The position numbers and the translations under genes were made by a program. This document shows, piece after piece, positions 1 through 10,887 of a DNA stretch of 64,000 nucleotides. Source of the stretch: Whalleya microplaca (lineage: Eukaryota; Ascomycota; Sordariomycetes; Xylariales; Xylariaceae); contig MU385777.1 in the NCBI GenBank assembly GCA_022497155.1, positions 124,001 to 188,000 of the forward strand, written 5' to 3'. Under the pieces are notes generated by a model. The model did not search any database. It was not told where the DNA came from and worked only from the letters and a program-made list of their open reading frames with translations. Positions within the stretch are counted from its first letter, which is position 1. Each line of letters begins with the position of its first letter.

Positions 1-2
1 AG

Positions 3-119
3 GAGAGCATCAAGAAGCTGCAAAAGCTCAGAGAAAGAGTCGACCCTGGAGATGTGTTTACGCGGAAGGTTACGGGTGGGTTTAAGATACCAGAGTCCCA
101 GAGAGGGGTATTGTTATAA
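3..119 (+). CDS. BBE-type FAD-linked oxidoreductase, C-terminal end only (partial at window edge)
   Basis: Only the last 38 codons lie in the window, read in the frame starting at base 3. They contain the hallmark end of fungal berberine-bridge-enzyme-like oxidases (RERVDPGDVFTRKVTGGFKIP), matching the C-terminus of the complete paralogue at 19519-21092 (RARVDPKGVFTHLVPGGFKIP). Such proteins use covalently bound FAD to oxidise alcohols, sugars or alkaloid-like substrates and are common tailoring enzymes of secondary-metabolite clusters. The stop codon (117-119) and the two residues before it lie inside a solo LTR that inserted after base 111, so the present C-terminus is not the ancestral one. 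Without the insertion the frame would run 24 more codons to a TAG. The conserved fold ends before the insertion, so the enzyme may still work. Everything upstream is outside the window. Confidence 0.8.
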   Translation, partial: ESIKKLQKLRERVDPGDVFTRKVTGGFKIPESQRGVLL

Positions 120-366
120 GTACAGCCATTCATTCCTGAAGATCCCCGCAAGCAACTAAATCACGTGACTCATGATATCGCCAAGAGATATAAATGTGTT
201 GGCGATACACCCTGGCAAAGGGAGGCTATTCAGATATATGACTCCCGTGGGCCGACCCTTAGATAGACTCTCTTTTAGCTAGCCAGTGATCAATATAAGT
301 ATTTACCCTTCTACGCCTTCTGTTATCTCAAATAAAGACTTGTGGTAACGGCTTCGTTACAGGTAT
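107..366. mobile_element. Solo LTR, family A copy 1 (inserted in BBE gene end)
   Basis: Bases 112-361 begin with TGTTA and end with GTTACA (TG...CA termini). They are flanked by a perfect 5-bp target-site duplication GGTAT (107-111 and 362-366). The 250-bp unit is present again, inverted and diverged, at 715-992. TG/CA ends with 5-bp duplications are diagnostic for LTR retrotransposon integration, and the absence of any internal gag/pol on either side makes this a solo LTR left by LTR-LTR recombination. It contains short TTGGCGA/TCGCCAA inverted motifs. The insertion is inside the 3' end of the BBE coding region. Confidence 0.85.
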
Positions 367-709
367 CAGGGGACAGGTTGTGGCTACTGACGGTTACTTG
401 TTGGAAATTTCTTGTGCATGCATATAACGAAGGTTTATAGGATCCTATGGGGTGCTGCTACACAGGAGTTGCTTGAAGGGTCAAGATACATAGGGGATCC
501 AGCAACTATAATAGTCGATGATAACTATAGATGTTACGGGTTGGGTATGCAACAGTGCTAATAACCGTCCTGAGCGCACTTGTAAAATATTAACGAAATA
601 CCATTGTTCTCTATTACGAAATTAATACAGACGAAACTGAGTCATATTGTCGCACAAAGGACACCGTTACAGTTGTATTGCGGTGCAGCAATAACCTGAT
701 ATATCCCGC
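367..709. other. Spacer between the two family A LTRs
   Basis: Low-GC, non-coding by eye. The first 75 bases are the continuation of the disrupted BBE frame up to a TAG codon. Nothing else was recognised. Confidence 0.5.
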
Positions 710-997
710 GACACTGTAACGAAGCCGTTACCACAGGTCTTGATTTGAGATAACAGAGGGCGTGAAAGGTAAAATACTTAGATTGATCGCTGGCTAGCAA
801 AGAGGGACTATCTAAGGGACGGCGAAATACAGCCTTTTATATCTGAATAGCTTCCTAGTAAATGGAACTTGGTCGCCAAGCCACTAAGGGCCTTGGCGAT
901 CAGTTGGTCGCCAAGCCGCTACTCCTCTTGGCGACCACACAAATCACGTGGTAGCTGGTTGCGGGGATATTCAGGAATGGGTGGTTGTAACAGACAC
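710..997. mobile_element. Solo LTR, family A copy 2 (inverted relative to copy 1)
   Basis: Bases 715-992 start TGTAAC and end GTAACA, with a perfect 5-bp target-site duplication GACAC at 710-714 and 993-997. The reverse complement aligns along nearly its full length with copy 1, for example the shared block TGTGGTAACGGCTTCGTTACA, with about 28 bp of extra TTGGCGACC-type repeats. Because each copy has its own different target duplication, these are two independent insertions and not the terminal repeats of one element. Confidence 0.85.
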
Positions 998-1175
998 ATA
1001 TAAGGTTAAGAAAAAGAGAAGTCTTGTTCCGTACCATAAGACTAGCCATAATGCCCCTTTCCCCCTTTTCTGTCCTCTGCACCGCATCCTCCATCTCAAG
1101 ATTAACAACACCTCATGATGGCCGAGAACCGGGACCTGGCGACTCTACGTCCATGATAACCACGGCTCCGCTATC

Positions 1176-3377
1176 TTAGATCGAGTCAATATCAATTTCC
1201 ACCTTCTCCCTCCGCCGAATCAACATCCTAGACGTAGGGCTAGCCGCGTTTGCGATGCCAAATACCATAGGTCTTGCGTCCGTTCCAGGCAACAACTTCC
1301 ATTCATACTTTACTAAAAGGTAGCATAATGCGATTTTCAGCTCGTTCGCCGCGAAGAATCTTCCGGGGCAAGAATGGTCGGCATAGCCAAACCCGTAGTG
1401 ATCATTGCTGGTAGATACCAACTGGGCCCTGGCTTGTGTTCCAGGCTGAGAGCGCAGCTTGAGGAAGCGAGTTGCATCCCACTCATCTGGATTGTCATAC
1501 ACAGCAGGATCCGCCATTTGAGATTTCTCAACCCAGGTGCGCATTCCCTTCTTTAAGATGAGGCCATTGGACAACTTAACGTCCTTTAAGACTTTTCGAC
1601 GCAATAATACTGTGTTGACATTTGGGTTCAGCTTTGCGTCTTAAATAACAACACAATTGAGCTCTTACCAATGTCAACCGGCTTCATGCGCTGTGTCTCT
1701 TTGAGTACGCTATCTACTAGTTTCATATTGGAGAGCGCTGTATTGACCCAGCCTTCGGCTCGAATCACACTGATGATTTCCTCTCTGACTTTCTGCATAG
1801 ATTCCGGATGTTGCGCAAGGTCAATTATGGCTTGATGTAAGAGATCAGCCGTTGTGTGGACCGCTACTAGTGAGATGGCAAGCTATTCCACAGCTAGGTG
1901 TTAGCCATAATTAGGAGTTATCAGGAGTCATGGTGCGTATAACTAAACGTGAGCAAAGAATACAACACTGAAGCCATGGTTTGAAAGTCAACTATTCCTC
2001 GCAAACTAATATTATAGAAATGAGCCTGGATACTGACCTGGAACGTCGCGGCGTCGTAATCCACACCTCTGGCCTCAGATTCCTCCTCCAACCAGTCGAG
2101 GGCATCGTTGAATCTAGGAGGCTTCTGTCCGGCTGCAATGGCGGCCTTTTTGATTTCCTTGCGTTGATATATCGTCGGTGCTATAATTCGCCGTGCCTCC
2201 TCGCGTTCAGCCCGAATTGTCTTACATTCGGGCAATATCCAGTTCATAAGTTTTCGCATCGGCCGTGGGTATGCGTTCAGTTTTGCCGACGCGATAAAAA
2301 CCTCAACCGCGTATTTCTTAAGTATTTGCAGCCAGTACTCATTTCTGCACAACTGATCGCCTAAAAAGACCCGCGATGTTATGCGGCAGACAATGTCGAG
2401 CACCGGATCTTTCATTTTCATCTCTCGCCAGTCTTTGTCCATTAATACCATCTACATCTCGACGAAGGTTCATAGACTAACCTAAGGAATCACCCATATT
2501 GATACAAACCGCAAATCTTGTTTCGTCAGATAGAGTCTTAGTCACCTTAGCTGCGTACCACATTCAGCTTAATCCTGATACTATAGAAGTGTGGTTTTGT
2601 AGGTACCGTAAAGCTTAGCAACGTGCTTTCTGACCACAGCTTGCATCACCTGGTCATTAGCAAAACAGCCGAAAGGTTTAAATCCACTTAAACCGGAGCT
2701 GTGCACATGTAGCGTCAATGGAATCTCCTTGTTAATAATTCCTCGTGGCCTTAACATCCTATCTCACGTATATATACCGAGAAGTGCTCATAATGCATGT
2801 ATTTGGCTCCTGACACATGTTGTAGTAGTAGCGGAGGAAATGAGTTATACGTACTGAAAGTCCTGGATAGCAGGTTGATTCTGTTAGCATGGAGCTCATC
2901 AATGTTACAGAACTTGATATGGTTGAACATAGATACATGCCTCTTCCATGGCGTCAGCAAAGCTAAGGCCTGGCTCGCTGCGAAGTGCGTCAATGAATCT
3001 AGGAGGTAATACAATACACTCCCCAGTGTCTGTTATCATACGATAGGGCTGGTTTGGATATTTCTCCCTGGCTTGGGCCATCAGGTCCTCAGCAGATGCC
3101 ATGAATGCTTTCTACCCGCCTCAAAAAATAAGCAATCTATTCTTTTTGGATGGCCGATATGTCAAATATGACTTACCTTAGCCTCGGAATTCGAGAAGAA
3201 GTGGGGAGGATTAATGAATGGGACGCCGGTAAGATTGCTCCTCGACGATTGCCGAAAGTAGGCAATTATAATGACCATCAATCCGATGAGAATATAAGCA
3301 GGGAACTGGGTATTGCTTGTAGGAACCCACTGGTCCCAGGCTATACTCGCAGAGGAAAGTTGTGAAGGGGACGTCAT
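1176..3377 (-). CDS. Cytochrome P450 monooxygenase (fungal CYP503/CYP68-like)
   Basis: Membrane-anchored haem monooxygenase, spliced from about seven exons. Exon 1 (3377-3177) encodes an N-terminal anchor (ILIGLMVIIIAYF) and ends at AAG|GTAAGT. Exon 2 starts near 3111 (KAFMASAEDLMAQAREKYP). Later exons give HSSGLSGFKPFG, the helical block at 2451-2021, an I-helix AVHTTADLL near 1850, the K-helix KETQRMKP (ExxR) near 1690, and the last exon (about 1613-1176) with the haem loop FGYADHSCPGRFFA, cysteine ligand included. The I-helix HTT and overall layout resemble ent-kaurene-oxidase-type fungal P450s of terpene and alkaloid clusters; the substrate cannot be told. The haem loop is unusual: the common FGxGRHxCPGR reads FGYADHSCPGR, with Gly to Ala and Arg to Asp. 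I found no stop or frameshift, so it appears intact. Neighbours are the BBE fragment and a dead hydrolase. Confidence 0.85.
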
Positions 3378-4675
3378 CGTTGCAGAAAAAATTTATTTTC
3401 CCGCAATTATGGTTAGTAGGAATCGAGAATGTCAGTCGGTGGGGAGAAGTGACGAGATCTGGCAACGCATTTGGCTCCTTTTAAACCAAAGAGACGTCTA
3501 TATTTCAGCGAACCCCCCTGGGTTAGGTGTCAATGTCAAGCAATCGGTGGCTTTTCTACACGTTACCCTTGTAGTGTCATGAGCCAACGATAAAAGCCCC
3601 GAGGCAGAAGCACAGCGTCATGGTTGCATCGCACATATGTATGAAGTAACCAACAAAGTGTTACAAGATGTTATCAGCTTCTAGCATCACCTTGGCAAAC
3701 TAGCTGATTGGGCATCACATGTATTATGCTGGATCAATCCGGTATTACTAGGGCCAACACAAATCCCATTAGCAGAAGGATACATATAGTAAAGTGCTAC
3801 TGATGTGGTTATAAATATCACACAGGATTTCGTTATATCTGATTCTGCACAATGTGTGGTATGTACTTGTGTGGACAAGTGCCACTATTGATCGTGCGCA
3901 TGTGAAGAATGCGTCACAAGCTTCCTGCTATAGGTCAAGGCTGGTAGCCATAGAAGCCACTCACGTCATCTATGCTGACATTGTCTGGGGGAAGTAAATA
4001 CACGTATTTAGTGAGTGCAAGTAAATCTGATCAGTGGAATAAAGTGACAACTTCATGTAGTTATAGAACAGTTGAATGCTATCGTATCGCAGGCATTGTA
4101 GGCAGCCGCACAACACTCCTTGATTAATGTTAGCTTGGTACTTCAATGAATGCTACATGCTAACAGTATATTATAAATTTGTATCAACGACTGAATGGTA
4201 TCTGATAGTTGTTACAAATTGAAGTTGATATTCAATTGAGGTAACATAGATACCGCTGTATCGACTGTAACTTTTAGGGGATTGGATCAGTTAATGTGGA
4301 GTGATAAATGTTGTAATACCAGTGATTCAACCGCCTCACAGATTATGTGATTGGAACGACCTACCTCATCTAAGTACTTATTTGGGTACGATGTCTCTGA
4401 TAGCTTGCAAATGTGCAGGTGTGCTGGCTGGACAGAATCACTAAATATCAATAATCTCCCGCGACTTTGCTCATAATCTATGTACCAGGATGTAATGCAG
4501 GCTGATTGGTTTCCAACAGTAACCCATGTCTATGTAAGGGGTTCAAGACTGTCACGAGGTGCTTAATAATGCAGCTTCAGTGCGGCGTAGGTATGCCGAC
4601 CGCATTTTGTAAGCTTCAGTCTGACACACTTTGCTGTCCAACAACTATTTTTCCTATGACGAATCTCATAATACA
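3378..4675. other. Intergenic, no gene recognised
   Basis: AT-rich spacer between divergently oriented genes (P450 on minus, hydrolase remnant on plus), so it should hold both promoters. Small reading frames are broken and have no recognisable domain. An imperfect inverted sequence lies around 4195-4270 (GGTATCTGATAGTTGTTAC against GTAACATAGATACC). Confidence 0.5.
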
Positions 4676-5814
4676 ATGGCTTTATCCAATAAGATCCAAT
4701 CTCCCCTAACGACACTGATACCTTTCATCTCGACCGAAGAGGCTGCCATGATGGCGTGCCCGCCCAATGCCCTTCCAGGTGCTCGCAATGTGGAAACCTT
4801 TTACGGCACCATGCGAGTCTATGAATGGGGGCCAGCGGACGGGGAGAAGGTTTTGTTCGTTCACGGCGATGCCACTCCTTGCTTAGTCTTTTCCAATATT
4901 TCCCAAGGGCTGGTGGATGCTGGATATCGTGTGATGCTTTTTGGTAAGTAACATAGTCGAAAGCATGGTCATGCTTATCCCAACCATGTAGGTTAGGCAA
5001 AGCTGACCAATCGACTTATCACTAGATCTCTGGGGTCGAGGATATAGCGATACACCACTCAATTGTAGGCACGACGTTCGTCTGTTTGCATCCCAAATAC
5101 TTTTGGCACTCATGTCATCGCCGCTCTCCTGAACGGGTAGTGGCAATAGCTTCTCCATCGTTGCGTTTTCTCTAGGGGGTCCGATCTCTTTAGCATTTGC
5201 AGGTGCATTCCCCTTATCCATTCGATCGTTGGTTCTCCTTGGTCCAGCAGGTCTTCTCCGTAAGCTACCGGATGGCTACGAAGATCAACTCATGCAACAG
5301 CCTGAACTTGCTCCATCACAGGAAGCTCTTAATGAAAAAGTCCGACAGATCCTTGGTGTGGATCCTCCTGGCCCAGCTTTAAACATCCAAATGGGCAAAG
5401 CAAGTAGCTCTAGCAGAAACGGGACCTTCTCGCGTGGAGCAGAGCTTTGACATGGGAGCAATCCTCCAGTGGCAGTTTGATCATCATCAAGGCCACATCC
5501 ATTCGTTCCAGGACACCGTACAGTATGGCCCGTTGCAGAAGAGAGAGGATTTGTGGAGAAATGTTTGCGATATCATTGCCGGTCGGACACGACCCGATAC
5601 TGTTCTGCATAACTCCAAGTTGCTCATCTTCTTTGGCCGAGATGATGATGTTGTGGTCGGAGAGGAGACGACTGAGGATATCCTGAAGTTGTTACCACCT
5701 GATCATATACAGGTTGAATACCTACCAGGAGGGCACGGGTTTCCGTATCCAAACAGTGAGAACATTACTCAAACGATTCTTTCGTCTTGGGGTTCCAAAC
5801 ATTCTGTATTGTAG
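4676..5814 (+). pseudogene. Alpha/beta hydrolase, disabled by a nonsense codon and a frameshift
   Basis: The conceptual product is an alpha/beta-hydrolase-fold enzyme. Start at ATG 4676 (MALSNKIQSP), oxyanion motif VLFVHGDATP, intron 4944-5025 (phase 1, joining MLF to DLWGRGYSDTP), nucleophile elbow AFSLGG, catalytic Asp region FFGRDDDVVV and catalytic His in PGGHGFPYP, stop at 5812-5814. Two lesions break it. First, an in-frame TGA at 5130-5132 inside SSPLS*TG, where relatives usually carry Trp. Second, a one-base shift at about 5397-5403: the frame before it ends ...NIQMGK while the continuation ALAETGPSRVEQSFDMG is one base out of phase, and removing one A of the AAA run would rejoin them. 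Both sides are otherwise well conserved, so decay is recent. No plausible intron removes both lesions. It lies next to the P450 and was probably part of the same pathway. Confidence 0.75.
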
Positions 5815-5863
5815 ATGTGATGAAATGGCTTTGAAATTGAATGGTATTAGTTATAGTGCCTTA

Positions 5864-5908
5864 AGCCTATGGATCTCGGAGAAATAATTGCTCCGAGATC
5901 CATAGGCT
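5864..5908. repeat. Perfect 18-bp stem hairpin with 9-nt loop
   Basis: AGCCTATGGATCTCGGAG (5864-5881) is the exact reverse complement of 5891-5908, separated by AAATAATTG. It lies 50 bp after the stop of the hydrolase pseudogene. It could be a tiny foldback element or act in the 3' end of the transcript. Confidence 0.8.
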
Positions 5909-6666
5909 CAAAAGAGATCTTTAATACCCCTATTATCGTGACATATTCCTTTATAAGCTGACATATCTACACATAGACCTCCGCCTCCTCCCTTACCATT
6001 ATCATTATCGTCACCGTAAGCCCTTCGAATTCACGGTGTCTTATATGGAATTCCCGCTTCGGGAGCTAGTTGGGCTAAACAACGACGATATTCACCCATC
6101 GAATTAGTTGTGGTATGGAGCATGATATGGTTCTATGGAATGGAGATGCTCATCACCCAATTATCCAATTACTCAGTCACCTAGTGCAGTACCCTAGACC
6201 TCCATTTCATCATGTATATGTAGTCGACAGGGAAACTTGCCATTAATTTGCCCTTGTCAGGCACTGGCCTAAGCATGGGGCAATATGGTACCTAATAGGG
6301 TAAAAACAGGGTCCAATTACACATACAAATGCATCGTGGAGACCCACGCTAAAAATGCTTAATTGAACTACTAGTTTGTAATGGAACCTAGAGGCCCATA
6401 AGCAGCACAAGTAATGTTATGAAGAAGAAAATAGGATTGAATAATGAGCGTATAAATACTTTTTCGTCTCCTTCCATCCTCAGAACTCGCTTCTCGCTCC
6501 GGTTTCCCTCCACATCCGCTTTCCGTATGTGTCTCGGTTGTAGATCAAATAAAGCAACTAATAATCCGAACGCTGGAACCTGTTGACATGTAATGACTGA
6601 GGATGAATGAATGTGTGAAACTCCGCGCCTTTTATGCCAAACAATGGTAAAACGCTTTCAAGTTGG
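5909..6666. other. Intergenic, no gene recognised
   Basis: Spacer between the hydrolase pseudogene and a minus-strand gene, so convergent ends. No long frame, repeat or domain seen. Confidence 0.5.
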
Positions 6667-7242
6667 TTATCCTAGATGTCCAAAGTAGTCGGAAGAAGAG
6701 GCCGAACGAGATGTTTGTTGGAATGAATTGAGCACACTAGACTCGTTATTCTGGATAACGTTCATCATAGACCGAGGCGAGCTCCACTGAGAACCGGAGA
6801 GCACTGTTGGAATTTTTGAGGCGAACTTCAGTAATCGAGGGAAAAATGTTGCCAAACCAGTCGCGCATTTATCCACATGGTCAATATAGCTTTTCGGCTG
6901 TGTGAAAGACGTGAGGCAGATAGGACACAAAGCCTCAGAATTGGGAGCACCTCCTGGTTTAAACAGGTCAATGGAGTCGTTGGAAGCGAGTAAGAACAAC
7001 GTGAAAAGGTACATCGCCGGCGCCTTTCGCTCATTCTCTCGGATTTTGGTTACCAAACCCACAACGCATTGGTCCAAGTCAGTCATCAGAGGATCAGCTG
7101 GGGGCCTGTCAAATACGCGCTGGTACAGGTCATGGAGATACGAGGCCATGTCATCATTTCCCCCATGGAATATTCCCGATAGTTCCTGGGCGATTCGACG
7201 GGCCGCTGTTACCAACAACTTATCGTTTGGCTTTGGAGGCAT
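6667..7242 (-). CDS. Hypothetical 191-aa protein with one C2HC zinc-finger-like motif
   Basis: Single uninterrupted frame starting at a genuine ATG (MPPKPNDKLLV). Residues 1-110 are predicted helical, with no signal peptide. Around residues 130-152 the motif CPICLTSFTQPKSYIDHVDKC fits a C-x2-C-x12-H-x3-C zinc site. The C-terminus is Ser/Gln-rich and low in order. I do not recognise the family; a DNA-, RNA- or protein-binding role is possible from the zinc motif only. It has no obvious enzymatic link to the surrounding P450 and oxidase genes. Confidence 0.55.
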   Translation of the reverse strand: MPPKPNDKLLVTAARRIAQELSGIFHGGNDDMASYLHDLYQRVFDRPPADPLMTDLDQCVVGLVTKIRENERKAPAMYLFTLFLLASNDSIDLFKPGGAPNSEALCPICLTSFTQPKSYIDHVDKCATGLATFFPRLLKFASKIPTVLSGSQWSSPRSMMNVIQNNESSVLNSFQQTSRSASSSDYFGHLG

Positions 7243-10200
7243 GTTTTGGGTGTGATGCTGCTCGTATTATTTGATCGTTATCTGGCAAATAGAGCAATCG
7301 GAAGACGCGAATGAGAATATGAAATATCTATTGAAAACGTGAGGTGATGACTTCAAGATAGATGGGATGCTGGTCGATAGATCGTAGTCAAATGAAAGGA
7401 AAACCACTACGTGAGAATGTGTTATTGACGATCTATTTAGACACCGGATTCACTGTCACATATGCTTCAATATTTATGTTCAATATTCAAGAAGAATAGT
7501 CCCATTGAAATTCACCAAATGTTATGCTTTCAGAGAGGATGTCACAAGACGACGGTAGAGAGAATTCAAAATCCAGAATCTGTACGTTGACTTTTAGGAA
7601 AGGAAAACATATTGTGGAATATTTGATCTCATGAGACGATTTCGGAATCATCATAGCCACAATTCCTTTATTCTCGTGGAATTTGGCAGAGTGGTTCCCA
7701 TGAGCGTCGAGCTATATACAAATGAATATACAAGATGGTGTACGGAAATAAAATGAAGGAACGTGAATAAGAGACGTGTAAACAGACAAAAAAGAGAAAT
7801 CCAATTCCTAGTTTGAAGAATCTATAATCTCAGATGTTCATGCAGTAAGCGTTGCAATGGGGTCAGATACGCAGGAACAATGCGTTTTAAGCTATACCTA
7901 TTTATCAAGCCACGCTAGAGGCTTTGAAGGCACATGGGTAATGATTGCTACTGCGCCTCCAGCAGATTCTCGGTAGATATGTAGGACTTTACCAAAAACA
8001 TAATGTAGAGGATTATGACGAGAGGTAAGCGTATAGTAGAATCTAGAATGTTTAAACTAGAGTATCCACAACCACACTGCGTACGAGTCTGGTTTATCCA
8101 CCCGTTGAAAAGGTCAATGTTTAGCCGTCTCCGTGACATATTAAGCAGACTGCACTGGTTTATGTCTTGACTACAAATGAATACGTATGTTACAGCTACA
8201 GTGAGTAATAAAGGGAATTAGGTTCGATTCCTGACAGCGCTATGTATATGGTTATCCGCTTTGTTAGCTCATCTGTTAAGCGCATCATGCAGATTGTGCA
8301 ATGTACATGTATGTCATCTTAGCTGGCCTTGGCATCAGCATGTCTATAAGCGCTATATTGCGGTTACAGGCAAAATTGTTACCTACTCAAGGTGTACCCC
8401 TGTCTTGTTGTACCTCACCTCGATAACGAATGGGAGAGGCACGTACTGTAACCGGGGTAAAACACCTACCCATAATGTCAAATACATCCCTGCAAGGTAT
8501 GATGTGCTGCCTGGAGCTTTTTAGATCTCAGAATATAAAATCTGAATTCTTTATTATAAAAATGTGGCAACCTACAATCATAGAATCCGGAATTGAGCGC
8601 GAAAGGACGTACGTACGCCCGAGCAATTCTATTCAACACGGGGCAAATCTTAAGCCCCAGGAAACGCATCACGAGTCCTAGATCTGCCCAAGAAATGAAT
8701 CGCCTCGGGCGCACGAATGTAAGACACTGCGACAATTCCTTTAAATTGGCTTTTGTCAATAACAGGCATCCCAATTACCCCTTCGTTGCATGTTATAGCT
8801 ATTTCAATAATTATCGCCCTCTTCCTATCCACTTCAAAGCCAAATCGCAGCAGTGATGGCCATGCCGGTCTACGAAAGCCTGCTCACATCCGTTGCAGCA
8901 GCAATCCTAACCAGCACCGCCACTATTGTGGCAGCTTTAATCATGGCGCGCTCAATTAGAAATGCGGCCGCCACTTGTTCGGCTCTTGACCCTTGCTCCA
9001 CGGAAAGAAAAACTTACACACGTTCCTCAATGACGGTGCTAAGCTAATGCATAGCTGAAAAGCTCGGACAACGCGGGGAAATGCTCCAAGTAGCCTGTTA
9101 TGTGTGAATATGGAAGGGAGCTGGAAGCTGAGCTGGGCTGTTGGGTTAGGTTACACCACTCGTTGCGACCTCAGTATCTAGGCACATTCGTTCATCTCAC
9201 CCCATCTCCTCCCCCCACGCTTCGGGATCCTACACTAACAACACGATGGATCCCACCCGTTCATTTCACAAATATTGCAGTTACAGTGCATTCAATCATC
9301 ATTCACGTGCTACTATGACCATTAATATTGTCACAGCACCAGATAGCGTGGTCATAGCGCTACGCGCTATATGACGTTACTTCGCAACCTTATTGTATAT
9401 AGCTTCCTCTTTACTCCTTGAGCAATATCAAAAGTCATTCATTTCTGGAACCATCAGCAGCCAAAGGATGTGACAAATATTCCCAAATCAGAATTATAGA
9501 ATTCTACCGGCCTAAGCGCTCTCGTTTACAGTAGCTTTATGGGGTTCTCTATAAAGAAAAAAAAAGGTCCTCGGAATAACTATCCTGCCGAGCTCCATGA
9601 ACCCAAAGGCACATAACTACCTATCACCCCTATCGTGACAACCACGATATATTGCTCATATGTTGTTGCAATTTGACATGTGTAGGAAGCACTGAATCAA
9701 TGACTTGTAACGCTTCGGTATGCCGACCAGTTGCTTATGGTGGGCATCCATATTTAGTTCGCGATCACTATATAGGTAATGCCTATCTTTTGATAGGGGA
9801 TTTTATTAATATATTGGATATAGGTCTGTGGCTTATTCAATCACAAAATGACCGCGATAGGGCCTTATAGGGGCTGCAGCCGGCCAATCATATCTGCGGT
9901 AATGCTCGCCTTTACAAGATATTTTAGCTATTAGATATAACATTACAACTTCGTTATCAATAATGAAAGTGTCACACTTACAACTAATGGGCACGCGCAA
10001 AGCTTTGAATAGGAGGTCTGCATTGAATTTGTAAGATCTACTGATAAGCAGCACGGAAAACTAGGTTCATGTATGAAAAACGCCCAGGTTACCTTGGTAT
10101 ACCCGTATAACCCTCGTGGAGCTTCGGAACAATTGTTAATCGCTGTGAGCCCCTATGACAGCCCCTATACCAACCCCTAAAGCATCCCCTGAGCCTGGAG

Positions 10201-10380
10201 CTGGGACAGAAAGCATAATCGAAATAAAGTTGACGAAATATGGGAAAGAGGAATTATACTGCTCAATCCAATAATTTGGTCGTTTGTACAGCAGATCAAT
10301 TTGGCCCTTAATTGTCCGTCTCTCCCTGATCTTTCGCGAGGGGCTTATACTGGATAATGACAATAGATTCCTTGTCGATC
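7243..10380. other. Gene-poor, AT-rich spacer (about 3.1 kb)
   Basis: No convincing gene. It holds a tRNA-like repeat (8189-8276, listed separately). Short frames around 8853-9047 (one hydrophobic helix, LLTSVAAAILTSTATIVAALI) and 10136-10363 have no recognised domain and look like chance or relic frames. Confidence 0.5.
8189..8276 (+). repeat. tRNA-like (SINE-like) repeat, copy 1
   Basis: Contains a perfect RNA polymerase III box-B-type sequence GGTTCGATTCC inside a T-arm-like hairpin (TTAGG / loop TTCGATT / CCTGA). It is followed about 35 bp later by TTAGCTCATCTG, which looks like a tRNA D-arm start. The segment aligns by eye (about 70 percent) with the reverse strand of 27228-27310, so it is a dispersed repeat. 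It does not fold as a complete tRNA: no matching acceptor stem was found. Confidence 0.5.
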
Positions 10381-10739
10381 TGTTACCCAGTACTTGCCAT
10401 GGCTAATTCGCCTCTTCATGCCCTCTGGGCGTTGCGCTTTCACTAGTAAAGAACCCACGTAATATAAAACTTCCGATGTATACCAGTGGAGTATAGAAGT
10501 GACTTGACTTTTAGTATAACTTGATATATAAGTCGATGTACTCTTGTTACACACTGTTACATATGTAAGACAAAAAGATATACGCTTAACGGATCTACAT
10601 TGACCTACTAGTCTTTAAGGTGGTAGCGGGTGTATATCGGAATTTTTATATTACATAGGCTTTTTAACTAATTCAAGCGCAACTCCCACAGGCCAAAGGG
10701 AGTGAAGAGGCGAATTAGCTATGGCGAGTACTCTTTACA
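10381..10739. repeat. Long imperfect inverted repeat, LTR-like arms of about 110 bp
   Basis: The left arm (about 10381-10487, starting TGTTACCCAGTACTTGCC) matches the reverse complement of the right arm (about 10627-10739, starting TGTAAAGAGTACTCGCC). Shared blocks include GCTAATTCGCCTCTTC, GTTGCGCTT and TAATATAAAA. The arms enclose about 140 bp containing a TATATA-rich stretch. The TGTTAC/TGTAAA ends look like LTR starts facing each other, but no clear 5-bp target duplication was found. It sits about 150 bp upstream of the truncated GTPase frame. Confidence 0.6.
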
Positions 10740-10887
10740 GTAATAAGAAGCTTCCTCTTGCAAAAATGAGGATGTGATTTCGGCGCAGCAATTGCACCTC
10801 ACGCTACACAATAAAACATTTCACTAATCTAAGAGCTCTGTTCACTAAATAGATCACAACTACTATGTTTATTACAAGGATTCGCAT

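Noticed and set aside
112..992. The two family A repeats as the terminal inverted repeats of one DNA transposon
   Set aside because: Each copy has its own, different 5-bp target duplication (GGTAT and GACAC), which shows separate LTR-type insertions.
8161..8240. Possible tRNA gene at the GGTTCGATTCC box
   Set aside because: The T-arm hairpin is good but the following CAGCGCT has no complementary 5' acceptor at a tRNA-like distance, and no anticodon arm or box A could be placed.
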